This document shows positions 1 through 6,556 of a DNA stretch of 6,756 bases, one piece after another. Position 1 is the first letter of the stretch. The number at the start of each line of letters is the position of its first letter. The stretch is from assembly GCA_030836925.1 (NCBI GenBank), contig JAUPLK010000090.1, positions 1-6,756 on the forward strand, in the 5' to 3' direction. Under the pieces are notes generated by a model. It was not told the origin of the DNA, did no database searches, and saw only the letters and a program-made list of their open reading frames with translations. Made by a program: the position numbers and the translations under genes. Source of the stretch: Pseudomonadota bacterium. Lineage in GTDB: Bacteria > Pseudomonadota > Gammaproteobacteria > Steroidobacterales > GCA-2729495.

Positions 1-624
1 GGTTCCCAGATCGCCAGGGACGATGTCAGCCTCGCACGGACGGGTCACTACCCGACCGTGGATCTGGTGCTGACCCGGAACAACACCGACAACGAGGGTT
101 TTTCGCGGGCCCCCTGCTTCCAGCCCATTGACCCCGGTCCGTGCATCGGCGGCGAGCCCCCAGGTACCATCATTCGCAATCCGACCGGCACCGATCTGGA
201 AACCGACAGCATCTCGCTGCAACTGGCCCTGCCCATCTTCAGCGGTGGCCAGACATCGTCACGGGTACAGCAGGCCGTGTACCGCCATCGTGCCTCGCGC
301 GAACGGCTCGAGCGTACCGCTCGTGAAACAGAACAGCAGACGCGGGATGCCTACCTCGGCGTGATCTCGGACATCTCGCGGATTGCAGCCTTGAAACAGG
401 CGCTGGAATCCAGTCGTACTGCGCGCAGGGCCAGCGAAGCCGGCTACGAGGTCGGCACCCGCACGGCTGTCGATGTACTGGATGCGAAACGCAAGACCTA
501 TATCGCCGAAGCGCTGTACCTGCGCAGCCGCTACGACTACCTGATCAACGGCCTGCGCCTCAAGCAGGCAGCCGGCACTCTGGCGGTCGATGATCTCGCC
601 CAGGTCGACACGCTGCTGAAGTAA
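1..624 (+). CDS. TolC-family outer-membrane efflux/secretion channel protein, C-terminal part
   Basis: Role: TolC proteins form trimeric outer-membrane and periplasmic ducts that serve tripartite efflux pumps or type I secretion. Only the last 207 codons are present; the frame is open to the left edge and the true start lies outside the window. Seen: the strand-forming stretch YPTVDLVLT (residues 17-25), then a loop, then LQLALPIFSGGQ, the usual re-entry of the second TolC repeat. A long heptad-like helical region rich in Gln, Arg and Ala follows, and then GYEVGTRTAVDVLDAKR, a hallmark of the family. The protein ends in a Tyr- and Leu-rich helix (YDYLINGLRLKQAAGTL). The loop between strand and helix carries two cysteines (C39 and C48 of the visible part), uncommon in this family. 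It converges with waaA, with 20 bases between stop codons. Family call is firm. Whether it serves efflux or type I secretion cannot be told without its partners. Confidence 0.93.
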   Translation, partial: GSQIARDDVSLARTGHYPTVDLVLTRNNTDNEGFSRAPCFQPIDPGPCIGGEPPGTIIRNPTGTDLETDSISLQLALPIFSGGQTSSRVQQAVYRHRASRERLERTARETEQQTRDAYLGVISDISRIAALKQALESSRTARRASEAGYEVGTRTAVDVLDAKRKTYIAEALYLRSRYDYLINGLRLKQAAGTLAVDDLAQVDTLLK

Positions 625-644
625 GTGCGCGGCGGGTTCCGGCT

Positions 645-1937
645 TCAGCCAGGGTCGTCCGGAACCAGGGGGTCGATGAGCCTGAGCAGCCGCTCCAGCG
701 CACCGCTGTTTTCGGTGATCGCGGCCTGCCCCGCTGCGCCGCGCCTCTGACGCTCTTCCGGATCACTGAACAGGCGACAGACCTCCGCAGCCACACCAGC
801 AGCATCGGGCGCGACGCTGGCCGCTCCGCAGGCAACCAGCAGCGCGAAGATATCGGCTGCGTTCTCGTTATGCGGGCCGGTAATCACCGGGATACCGAGT
901 GAGGCGGGTTCAAGCAGATTGTGCCCGCCGATGGCACTCAGGCTGCCGCCGACAAAAGCCACGTCAGCAGCAGCATAAAAGGTCATGAGCTCGCCCATGG
1001 TGTCACCGAGAAATACCGTGGTGCGCGGATCGGCAATTGCCGCACTGCTGCGGGTGACATGAGTCAGGCCGCAAGCCTCGATCAGCCCCGCCACTTCGGA
1101 AAAGCGTTCGGGATGGCGGGGCACGAGGAACAGCATCGCCTGCGGATGCTGCTGCCGGACCAGCACATGGGCCGCAAGCAGCACGGCCTCCTCGTTTTCG
1201 TGCGTACTGGCTGCCACCCATACAGGGCGGCCAGCTGCCTGCAGTTTACGCAGCGCACGGCCGGCATGCGGTACGTCTGACGGCAGCTCGAAGTCAAATT
1301 TGATATTGCCGGTGACGTGGGTCTGCGCAGGATTTGCGCCAAGCAAACGAAAGCGCTCTGCATCAGCCGGCGTCTGCGCTGCAATCACGATGCCATTGGC
1401 CAGCGTCTCGCGGAACAGGGATATCAACCGGCGATAGCGCCCGAGTGAGCGCGCAGATATGCGCGCACTGGCAAGGACCAGTGGTACCCGCCGCTGCCCG
1501 CACTGGTGATAGAGATTCGGCCAGAGTTCGGTTTCCATGATGATCGCGAGCGACGGTCGCGTCCGGTCGAAGAACCATCTGACCGGCGCAGCCAGGTCAT
1601 ATGGCACATAGCTGTGCACGACGGTATCGCCGAACAGCAGCCGGACACGCTCGGAACCGGTCGGGGTCATGGTGGTCATCACCAGCGGCACACCCGGATG
1701 GCGTTTCAGCAGGGCTCGCACCAGCGGTGCAGCGGCCTGGACCTCACCGACCGAGACCGCATGCACCCAGATCGACGGTCGACGCTGGCGCGGCAGGCCA
1801 AAGCCGAAGCGCTCGCCGATTCTCTGCCGGTAAGCCGGCGCAGTGAGGCTGCGCCAGTACAGGTGTCCGACCAGCAGCGGCACGAGCAGGTAGCTGAGCA
1901 CGATGTAGACGATCCGCAACCAGGACATTTTGCGCAT
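645..1937 (-). CDS. waaA: 3-deoxy-D-manno-octulosonic acid (Kdo) transferase, GT30 family
   Basis: Role: transfers Kdo from CMP-Kdo to the lipid A precursor at the cytoplasmic face of the inner membrane, the first step of lipopolysaccharide core assembly. Seen: 430 aa, close to the E. coli enzyme. An N-terminal hydrophobic anchor (about residues 6-27) is followed by APAYRQRIGERFGF, typical of the family. WVHAVSVGE (57-65) ends in the Glu expected to be the catalytic base. TGNIKFDFELP, ASTHENEE and VPRHPERF (RHPERF at 274-279) follow, then GGHNLLEPASLGIPVITGPH, with E343 in the sugar-nucleotide binding half. Both GT-B halves are complete. It begins 36 bases after the hldE stop. GGGAAG lies 11 bases before the first ATG; a second ATG three codons later (1928) is possible. 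Older symbol kdtA. How many Kdo units it adds cannot be read from the sequence. Confidence 0.96.
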   Translation of the reverse strand: MRKMSWLRIVYIVLSYLLVPLLVGHLYWRSLTAPAYRQRIGERFGFGLPRQRRPSIWVHAVSVGEVQAAAPLVRALLKRHPGVPLVMTTMTPTGSERVRLLFGDTVVHSYVPYDLAAPVRWFFDRTRPSLAIIMETELWPNLYHQCGQRRVPLVLASARISARSLGRYRRLISLFRETLANGIVIAAQTPADAERFRLLGANPAQTHVTGNIKFDFELPSDVPHAGRALRKLQAAGRPVWVAASTHENEEAVLLAAHVLVRQQHPQAMLFLVPRHPERFSEVAGLIEACGLTHVTRSSAAIADPRTTVFLGDTMGELMTFYAAADVAFVGGSLSAIGGHNLLEPASLGIPVITGPHNENAADIFALLVACGAASVAPDAAGVAAEVCRLFSDPEERQRRGAAGQAAITENSGALERLLRLIDPLVPDDPG

Positions 1938-1973
1938 CAGTTGAGCTGCTTCCCGGCTGCCGGATGGCGAACG

Positions 1974-3407
1974 CTATTGCTTTGCCAGCCGGTTGATGGC
2001 CTCGACGATCGTGCTGGTCGAGCGACCCGGATGGAAGCTGAGCACCTCCACGGTACCGCCGCGTGCCAGCACCGTACGGGCTCCGGCAATGTTCTCCGGC
2101 CGGTAATCTCCACCCTTCACCAGGACATCCGGCAACACTTCCGAGATCAGCGTTTCGGGGGTGTCTTCGCTGAACGGCACCACCCAGTCGACGGCAGCCA
2201 GTCCGGCCAGCACGGCCATGCGATCGGCCAGGGGATTGATGGGGCGCCCGGCACCCTTGAGCCTCGAAACCGATGCGTCATCATTCACGGCCACGAGCAG
2301 GCGATCACCGCACCGCTTGGCCTCTTCGAGGTAGGCAACATGGCCGGCATGCAGGATGTCGAAACAGCCGTTGGTCATCACCAGTCGCTCGCCACGCGCG
2401 CGCACCTCGGCAGCAATCTGCCGCGCTTCACTGCGAACAAGCAGGCCACGACCACCCTGGCCATGCTCATGAAGTGCAAGTCGCAGTTCTGATGGCGTGA
2501 CCGCGGCAACGCCGATCTTGCCAACCACCAGCCCGGCCGCCAGGTTGGCGAGCGCCGCTGCTTCATGCAGGGTCTGCCCGGCACCCAGGCCCGCTGCCAG
2601 CGTGGCGATGACCGTATCACCTGCACCTGTCACGTCGAAAACCTGACGGGCACGTGCCGGCAGAAACATGGCCTCCTCACCGGCCGTGATCACGGCCATG
2701 CCCCGCTCACCGAGCGTGATCAGGAGCGCATCGATATCGAGCGCTTCGCGCAATGCGCCACCACGTTCGGCAATATCATCGTCACCCTGTGTGGGACCGA
2801 CCACTTCTTCAAACTCGCTGAGGTTCGGGGTGAGCAGGCTGGCACCACGATAACGGGCAAAATCGCTGCCTTTGGGATCGACGAGGACCGCAACCCCGCG
2901 TTGGCGGCAGATCGTGATCAGGCGCTGGATCTCGGCCAGGGTGCCTTTGGCGTAATCAGAAAAGACGCAGACGCTGGCCTTCGGCAGATGCCGCTCGAGC
3001 ATGCCAGGCAAGGCGCTGACATCACCCAGGGGGTAGCGGTCTTCGGTATCGAGACGGATCAACTGCTGGTTGCGGCTCAGCACCCGCAACTTGGTGATCG
3101 TCGGTTGGCTGGCAGACTGGATGAAATCCGCCGCAACGCCGCTTTCCCGCAGCAGTCGCGCAAGGGTGGCGCCATTGGCATCGCGACCCACGATACCGGT
3201 CAGCGTAGTACGCACACCGAGGCTGGCCAGGTTGATCGCCACGTTGGCCGCGCCACCGGCCCGCGACTGGGAGCGCGTGACCCGGACCACAGGCACCGGC
3301 GCCTCGGGCGATATCCGCGAGGTTGGCCCGAACCAGTAGTCATCGAGCATGACGTCACCGACAACCAGCACGGTGACACGACTGAAATCAGGAACGCTGA
3401 AGGTCAT
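1974..3407 (-). CDS. hldE: Bifunctional heptose 7-phosphate kinase / heptose 1-phosphate adenylyltransferase
   Basis: Role: catalyses two cytoplasmic steps of ADP-heptose synthesis, phosphorylation of D-beta-D-manno-heptose 7-phosphate at C1 and later adenylyl transfer from ATP. ADP-heptose builds the inner core of lipopolysaccharide. Seen: 477 aa, the same length as E. coli HldE. The N-terminal ribokinase-type domain (about 1-315) starts VLVVGDVMLDDYWFGPTSRISPEAPVPVV. It has the sugar-binding GGAAN (51-55) and the anion-hole motif DVTGAGD, whose catalytic Asp is D264. The C-terminal nucleotidyltransferase domain (about 340-477) has TNGCFDILHAGH (345-356), the HxGH signature, KGGDY (431-435) and GRSTSTIVE (461-469). 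All key residues are intact and both domains are fused. The start matches the E. coli N terminus, although the Shine-Dalgarno signal is poor (TAACGG next to the ATG). The gene lies 50 bases after nrdJb with no clear terminator between. Older symbol rfaE. Confidence 0.97.
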   Translation of the reverse strand: MTFSVPDFSRVTVLVVGDVMLDDYWFGPTSRISPEAPVPVVRVTRSQSRAGGAANVAINLASLGVRTTLTGIVGRDANGATLARLLRESGVAADFIQSASQPTITKLRVLSRNQQLIRLDTEDRYPLGDVSALPGMLERHLPKASVCVFSDYAKGTLAEIQRLITICRQRGVAVLVDPKGSDFARYRGASLLTPNLSEFEEVVGPTQGDDDIAERGGALREALDIDALLITLGERGMAVITAGEEAMFLPARARQVFDVTGAGDTVIATLAAGLGAGQTLHEAAALANLAAGLVVGKIGVAAVTPSELRLALHEHGQGGRGLLVRSEARQIAAEVRARGERLVMTNGCFDILHAGHVAYLEEAKRCGDRLLVAVNDDASVSRLKGAGRPINPLADRMAVLAGLAAVDWVVPFSEDTPETLISEVLPDVLVKGGDYRPENIAGARTVLARGGTVEVLSFHPGRSTSTIVEAINRLAKQ

Positions 3408-3457
3408 CCGTTAAGTGGCGAGACGGCTGCTACCGCAGGGATGTTAGCACGCCGGCT

Positions 3458-4183
3458 TCAGCCGCATTTCGAATCGCCACAGGCCAGGCAGGTCATGCAG
3501 CCGTCCATGTAAACCACGGCAACGGTGCTGCAGGCCATGCAGATCTGCGCCCCGGCGGGATATTCGCTGCGCGCGAATGCATCCTGCTGGCGATGCTGCT
3601 CCTCGTACTCCCGGCGCTTTTCCTCGACGAGCCTGCGCTTGTGCTCATCCATGGAATCCGCGGGGAGCAGACCAATGAAACGCAGATGCTTCTCGATGAT
3701 GTGGCCGAGTTCGGCAATGATCGATGGCATGAACTTGCCACCCGGCTGCCAGTAGCCCCCCCGGGGATCAAAGACCGCCTTGAGCTCGTCCACCATGAAC
3801 GTGACGTCGCCGCCCTTCCGAAACACTGCGGACATGAGCCGGGTCAGCGCGACGATCCACTGGTAATGATCGAGATTCTTCGAATTGATGAATATCTCGA
3901 ATGGACGACGCTGCTCATGCTCGGTACCCGGATTGAGCACCAGGTCATTGATGGTCACATACATCGCATGATCGGAGACCGGCGTCTTCACCTTGTAGGT
4001 CGAGCCCTGCAACATCTCCGGGCGCTCGAGCTTCTCGTGCATGCGTACGACATTGCCTTCAGCCGGCAATCGCTTCGCTGCAGACCGCTCGGACTTCTTC
4101 TCGGCAGCCTTGTCAGCACCCTTGTCGTCGCCGCCGTCTACGCGATAGCCGACGATCTTCCTGTCAATCCTGATCTTCGCCAT
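3458..4183 (-). CDS. nrdJb: Class II ribonucleotide reductase accessory subunit NrdJb (TSCPD domain and cysteine-rich tail)
   Basis: Role: corresponds to the C-terminal module of unsplit B12-dependent reductases, whose cysteine tail relays electrons from thioredoxin-type reductants to the active site. Seen: 241 aa starting MAKIRIDRKIVGYRV. A charged Asp/Lys/Ala-rich linker (16-38) is followed by a TSCPD-type domain from about residue 53 (ERPEMLQGSTYKVKTP, YVTINDLVLN, PSIIAELGHIIEKHL). A Glu/Arg/Gln-rich helix leads to a tail with six cysteines at 215, 218, 229, 232, 235 and 240 in the order CMAC, GCMTCLACGDSKC. That is the zinc-finger and redox-cysteine pattern of class II enzymes. GGGAG lies eight bases before the start, which is 28 bases after the nrdJa stop. 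The same frame is open 39 codons further upstream into nrdJa, but the ATG at 4183 has the ribosome site and the conserved N terminus. The same split is known in Pseudomonas aeruginosa. Confidence 0.9.
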   Translation of the reverse strand: MAKIRIDRKIVGYRVDGGDDKGADKAAEKKSERSAAKRLPAEGNVVRMHEKLERPEMLQGSTYKVKTPVSDHAMYVTINDLVLNPGTEHEQRRPFEIFINSKNLDHYQWIVALTRLMSAVFRKGGDVTFMVDELKAVFDPRGGYWQPGGKFMPSIIAELGHIIEKHLRFIGLLPADSMDEHKRRLVEEKRREYEEQHRQQDAFARSEYPAGAQICMACSTVAVVYMDGCMTCLACGDSKCG

Positions 4184-4211
4184 GTCTGTCTCCCGCAGGT
4201 CATGCCCTGCG

Positions 4212-6368
4212 TCAAAACTTGCCGTAATAACCTTCCTTGAGGGCATCGAAGAGATTGGCGGCAGTGTGCATCTCGCCGTCGTACTCGATCTCTTCATCAC
4301 CCCGGAGCGTCACCTCGGATCCGTCGTCCAGCACGAAGGTGTACTTCGTGTTCTGCAGATCCTTGCCCTTCACCAGCACACCCTGAAAAGCCTCGGGGTT
4401 GAAGCGGAAGGTCGTGCAGCCCTTCAGCCCGCTTTCGTAGGCATACATGTAGATGTCCTTGAATTCCTCGTAATCGAAATCCGTCGGTACGTTGGCAGTC
4501 TTCGAAATCGAGGAGTCCACCCAGCGCTGTGCGGCAGCCTGGATATCCACGTGCTCCCGCGGGCTGATCTCCTCTGCCGTGATGAAATACTCTGGCAGCT
4601 GCTCGTCGGGCCGGGTGCTGGCAGGCGTCGCCGCCGCATTGACGAACTGCCGGTAGGCGAGCAACTCGAAGGACAGCACATCGACCTTCTCCTTCGATTT
4701 CTTCCCCTCACGGATCACATTGCGGAAGTAGTGGTGGGCAAAACTCGGCTCGATTCCATTGCTGGCGTTGTTGGCAAACGACAGTGAAATCGTTCCAGTC
4801 GGCGCAATCGAACTGTGATGGGTGAACCGCGCACCGACCCGCTCGAGGTCCTTCACCAGTTCCGGAGCAACCTCGGCAATGCGCTGCATGTAGCGACTGT
4901 AGCGTGCGTGCAGAACGCGCCCGGGTATCCGGTCGCCAACTTTCCAGCCATCGCGCGCCATCTCCGGACGCTTGCGCAACATCTTTGCCGTAACCTCGAA
5001 GTTCTCCAGCAGGATCGGCGCCGGGCCTTTTTCCCGGGCCAGATCCAGCGCCGTCTCCCAGCCAGCCAGCGCCATTTCGCGGGCAACGTCATCGGTAAAC
5101 TTCACCGAGTCCTTCGATCCGTAGCGCATGCGCAGCATGGTCAGGGTGGAACCAAGCCCGAGAAAACCCATGCCGTGACGACGTTTGCGCAGGATCTCCT
5201 CGCGCTGTTTAGGCAACGGCAGACCGTTGATCTCGACAACGTTGTCGAGCATGCGTGAAAAAACCTTCACTACACGCCGGAATTCATCCCAGTCAAAACG
5301 GGCGTTCTCGGCAAAAGGATCCAGCACGAACTTGGTGAGGTTGACCGAACCCAGCAGACAGGATCCATACGGTGGCAGCGGTTGTTCACCACAGGGATTG
5401 GTGGCCCGGACATTCTCGTCGAACCAGTTGTTGTTCATCTCGTTGACACGATCGACCAGCACAAAACCGGGTTCGGCAAAATCGTAGGTGGAGGCCATGA
5501 TCATGTCCCACAGGCGCCGTGCCGGCAGTTTCTTGAAGATTCGGCACGCCACTTGCCCGCTGTCGTTGGTCACGTAACCCTCGGTTACCGGCCACTCACG
5601 CCAAAGCACCTGTGCCGGGTCGTTCAGATCGAGACCAAGCTGCTCGAGCTGTCGGTGATCCAGCGGAAAAGCGAGCAGCCAGTCGCGGTCGTGCTTGACC
5701 GACTGCATGAACTCATCGGTCACCAGCAGGGAAAGATTGAACTGGCGCAGACGGCCGTCCTCGCGCTTGGCACGGATGAAATCCAGCACATCGGGATGAC
5801 CGACATCAAAGGTGCCCATCTGCGCGCCACGCCGGCCACCGGCAGATGACACGGTAAAACACATCTTGTCGTAGATATCCATGAAGGACATCGGCCCGGA
5901 TGTATGCGCACCGGCACCCGACACATAAGCGCCCTTGGGCCGCAGTGTCGAAAATTCGTAACCGATGCCGCAACCGGCCTTGAGCGTGAGCCCGGCTTCA
6001 TGAACCTTGGTCAGGATGTCCTGCATCGAGTCGCCAATGGTGCCGGACACCGTGCAGTTGATGGTGGAGGTGGCCGGCTTGTGCTCACGGGCGCCCGCAT
6101 TCGACATGATCCGCCCGGCCGGAATTGCCCCCCGCCGCAGCGCCCAGAGAAACTGTTCACACCACCGGTCCCGGTCCTGCTCGGGTTCGACATCGGCCAG
6201 CGCACGGGCAACGCGCTTGTAAGTGTCGTCCATGGTCTCATCGACAACCTCACCGGTCTTCGACTTGAGCCGGTACTTCTTGTCCCAGATATCGATCGAA
6301 GCTTCCTGGAAGCCGACGGTGCCTGCCCTGATTTTTTCCATTTGTACTGCCGGCTTCATGGCCTTCAT
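4212..6368 (-). CDS. nrdJa: Adenosylcobalamin-dependent (class II) ribonucleotide reductase, catalytic subunit NrdJa
   Basis: Role: reduces ribonucleotides to deoxyribonucleotides in the cytoplasm using a thiyl radical generated from adenosylcobalamin, with or without oxygen. Seen: 718 aa from the chosen start. It begins with a class II opening (ASIDIWDKKYRLK) and has no ATP-cone before it. TSTINC gives the first redox cysteine, C105. TNPCGEQPLPPYGSC holds the active-site N324, thiyl C326 and E328, with the partner redox cysteine C337 eleven residues on. The phosphate-binding PTGT is at 523-526 and SISKTANVP near 621-629. It ends DALKEGYYGKF without a cysteine tail; that module is NrdJb, encoded next. 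Start: the ATG at 6368 follows a run of seven G. ATGs at 6359 (715 aa) and 6341 (709 aa) are alternatives. The frame stays open to a TTG at 6464, but that stretch is leader, not family sequence. Confidence 0.93.
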   Translation of the reverse strand: MKAMKPAVQMEKIRAGTVGFQEASIDIWDKKYRLKSKTGEVVDETMDDTYKRVARALADVEPEQDRDRWCEQFLWALRRGAIPAGRIMSNAGAREHKPATSTINCTVSGTIGDSMQDILTKVHEAGLTLKAGCGIGYEFSTLRPKGAYVSGAGAHTSGPMSFMDIYDKMCFTVSSAGGRRGAQMGTFDVGHPDVLDFIRAKREDGRLRQFNLSLLVTDEFMQSVKHDRDWLLAFPLDHRQLEQLGLDLNDPAQVLWREWPVTEGYVTNDSGQVACRIFKKLPARRLWDMIMASTYDFAEPGFVLVDRVNEMNNNWFDENVRATNPCGEQPLPPYGSCLLGSVNLTKFVLDPFAENARFDWDEFRRVVKVFSRMLDNVVEINGLPLPKQREEILRKRRHGMGFLGLGSTLTMLRMRYGSKDSVKFTDDVAREMALAGWETALDLAREKGPAPILLENFEVTAKMLRKRPEMARDGWKVGDRIPGRVLHARYSRYMQRIAEVAPELVKDLERVGARFTHHSSIAPTGTISLSFANNASNGIEPSFAHHYFRNVIREGKKSKEKVDVLSFELLAYRQFVNAAATPASTRPDEQLPEYFITAEEISPREHVDIQAAAQRWVDSSISKTANVPTDFDYEEFKDIYMYAYESGLKGCTTFRFNPEAFQGVLVKGKDLQNTKYTFVLDDGSEVTLRGDEEIEYDGEMHTAANLFDALKEGYYGKF

Positions 6369-6370
6369 AT

Positions 6371-6377
6371 CCCCCCC
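6371..6377 (-). promoter_or_regulatory. Poly-G Shine-Dalgarno tract before nrdJa
   Basis: Seven consecutive G on the - strand lie two bases before the ATG at 6368, preceded by five T. It is the only purine-rich stretch well placed to pair with the 16S anti-Shine-Dalgarno, and it decides my choice of start. It lies 11 bases before the next ATG (6359), which instead has GAAGG only two bases away. Which of the two starts is used is open. Confidence 0.45.
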
Positions 6378-6392
6378 AAAAACTGTCATGTA

Positions 6393-6457
6393 ATCTGCGC
6401 CCGGAACCTGCCCCTCCGGAACGGAACCACTGCGGCGACACCCCTTCGCCAGCAGAT
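6393..6457 (-). promoter_or_regulatory. Possible structured 5' leader of nrdJa (three-stem fold)
   Basis: Within the untranslated leader three complementary pairs nest as a three-way junction. The outer stem is ATCTGC (6457-6452) with GCAGAT (6398-6393). Inside it are GGCGA/TCGCC around a 7-nt loop (6450-6434) and CCGGA/TCCGG around a 9-nt loop (6419-6401). I could not recognise the conserved core of an adenosylcobalamin riboswitch or another known class. In G+C-rich DNA such short stems can arise by chance, so this is a candidate only. Confidence 0.25.
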
Positions 6458-6479
6458 GTAACAACCGCCAAAACCGCGA

Positions 6480-6494
6480 AATTCCGCTGGAATT
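6480..6494. repeat. Small palindrome AATTCC-GCT-GGAATT in the nrdJa leader
   Basis: A perfect inverted repeat with 6-bp arms and a 3-bp centre. Its centre is 19.5 bp from the centre of the NrdR-like palindrome, between that box and the nrdJa start. The sequence does not resemble an NrdR box. It could be a second operator, an RNA hairpin in the leader, or chance. Confidence 0.35.
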
Positions 6495-6497
6495 GCT

Positions 6498-6515
6498 GCC
6501 ACAAGATGTTGTGGC
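6498..6515 (-). promoter_or_regulatory. Candidate NrdR-binding box (palindrome) at the nrdJa promoter
   Basis: GCCACAA-N4-TTGTGGC is a perfect 7-bp inverted repeat. Its inner 16 bases on the - strand, CCACAACATCTTGTGG, closely fit the NrdR consensus as I recall it (ACAC-A/T-ATATNT-A/T-GTGT). NrdR is a zinc-finger and ATP-cone repressor that controls reductase operons of all classes. The box begins about 7 bases after the inferred transcription start, a position suited to blocking initiation. NrdR boxes usually come in pairs about 31-32 bp apart; I checked both such positions here and see no second good copy. Confidence 0.6.
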
Positions 6516-6527
6516 GACATAAGCCGT

Positions 6528-6556
6528 ACATTAGGAGCCGACTGCAAGCCTGTCAA
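6528..6556 (-). promoter_or_regulatory. Sigma-70-type promoter for the nrdJa-nrdJb transcript
   Basis: On the - strand a perfect -35 hexamer TTGACA (6556-6551) is followed by exactly 17 bp and then TAATGT (6533-6528). The -10 is only a moderate match, but it has the key first two bases and last T. The predicted start, near 6521, gives a leader of about 150 nt. The adjacent operator-like palindrome and the lack of another promoter closer to the gene support it. Confidence 0.5.

Noticed and set aside
625..644. Bidirectional terminator between the convergent tolC-family gene and waaA
   Set aside because: The 20-bp gap and flanks offer only a very short GGC/GCC pairing and no T-run on either strand.
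639..650. The 12-mer GGCTGAAGCCGG at the waaA stop, repeated at the nrdJb stop (3452-3463)
   Set aside because: Both copies place TGA inside a tiny UGAA-loop hairpin, which is curious. However, a shared 12-mer is expected by chance in a window this size, and there is no T-run to make a terminator.
1506..2492. Long + strand open frame (328 codons) opposite waaA and hldE
   Set aside because: Both opposing genes are complete with all family motifs. The antisense product is rich in His, Arg and Gln with no recognisable domain, as expected from reverse reading of G+C-rich codons.
2565..3512. Long + strand open frame (315 codons) opposite hldE and the end of nrdJb
   Set aside because: Same reasoning: it mirrors a well-conserved gene and its product resembles no family.
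4184..4300. 39-codon upstream extension of nrdJb overlapping nrdJa
   Set aside because: The extension has no family similarity and lies inside nrdJa. The ATG at 4183 has a GGGAG site and begins the conserved MAKIRIDRKIVGYRV.
5904..6461. + strand open frame of 185 codons opposite the start of nrdJa
   Set aside because: It overlaps the N-terminal conserved part of NrdJa and its leader, and shows no domain of its own.
6369..6464. Upstream TTG start for nrdJa (750 aa)
   Set aside because: The extra 32 residues are unlike class II reductases and would turn the candidate leader stems into coding sequence; there is no good ribosome site before the TTG.
6360..6520. Adenosylcobalamin riboswitch before a B12-dependent enzyme
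   Set aside because: Read by eye, the leader lacks the conserved core (GGGAA..GGTG..) and the B12 box (GCCACTG) in the right order. A covariance search would settle it.
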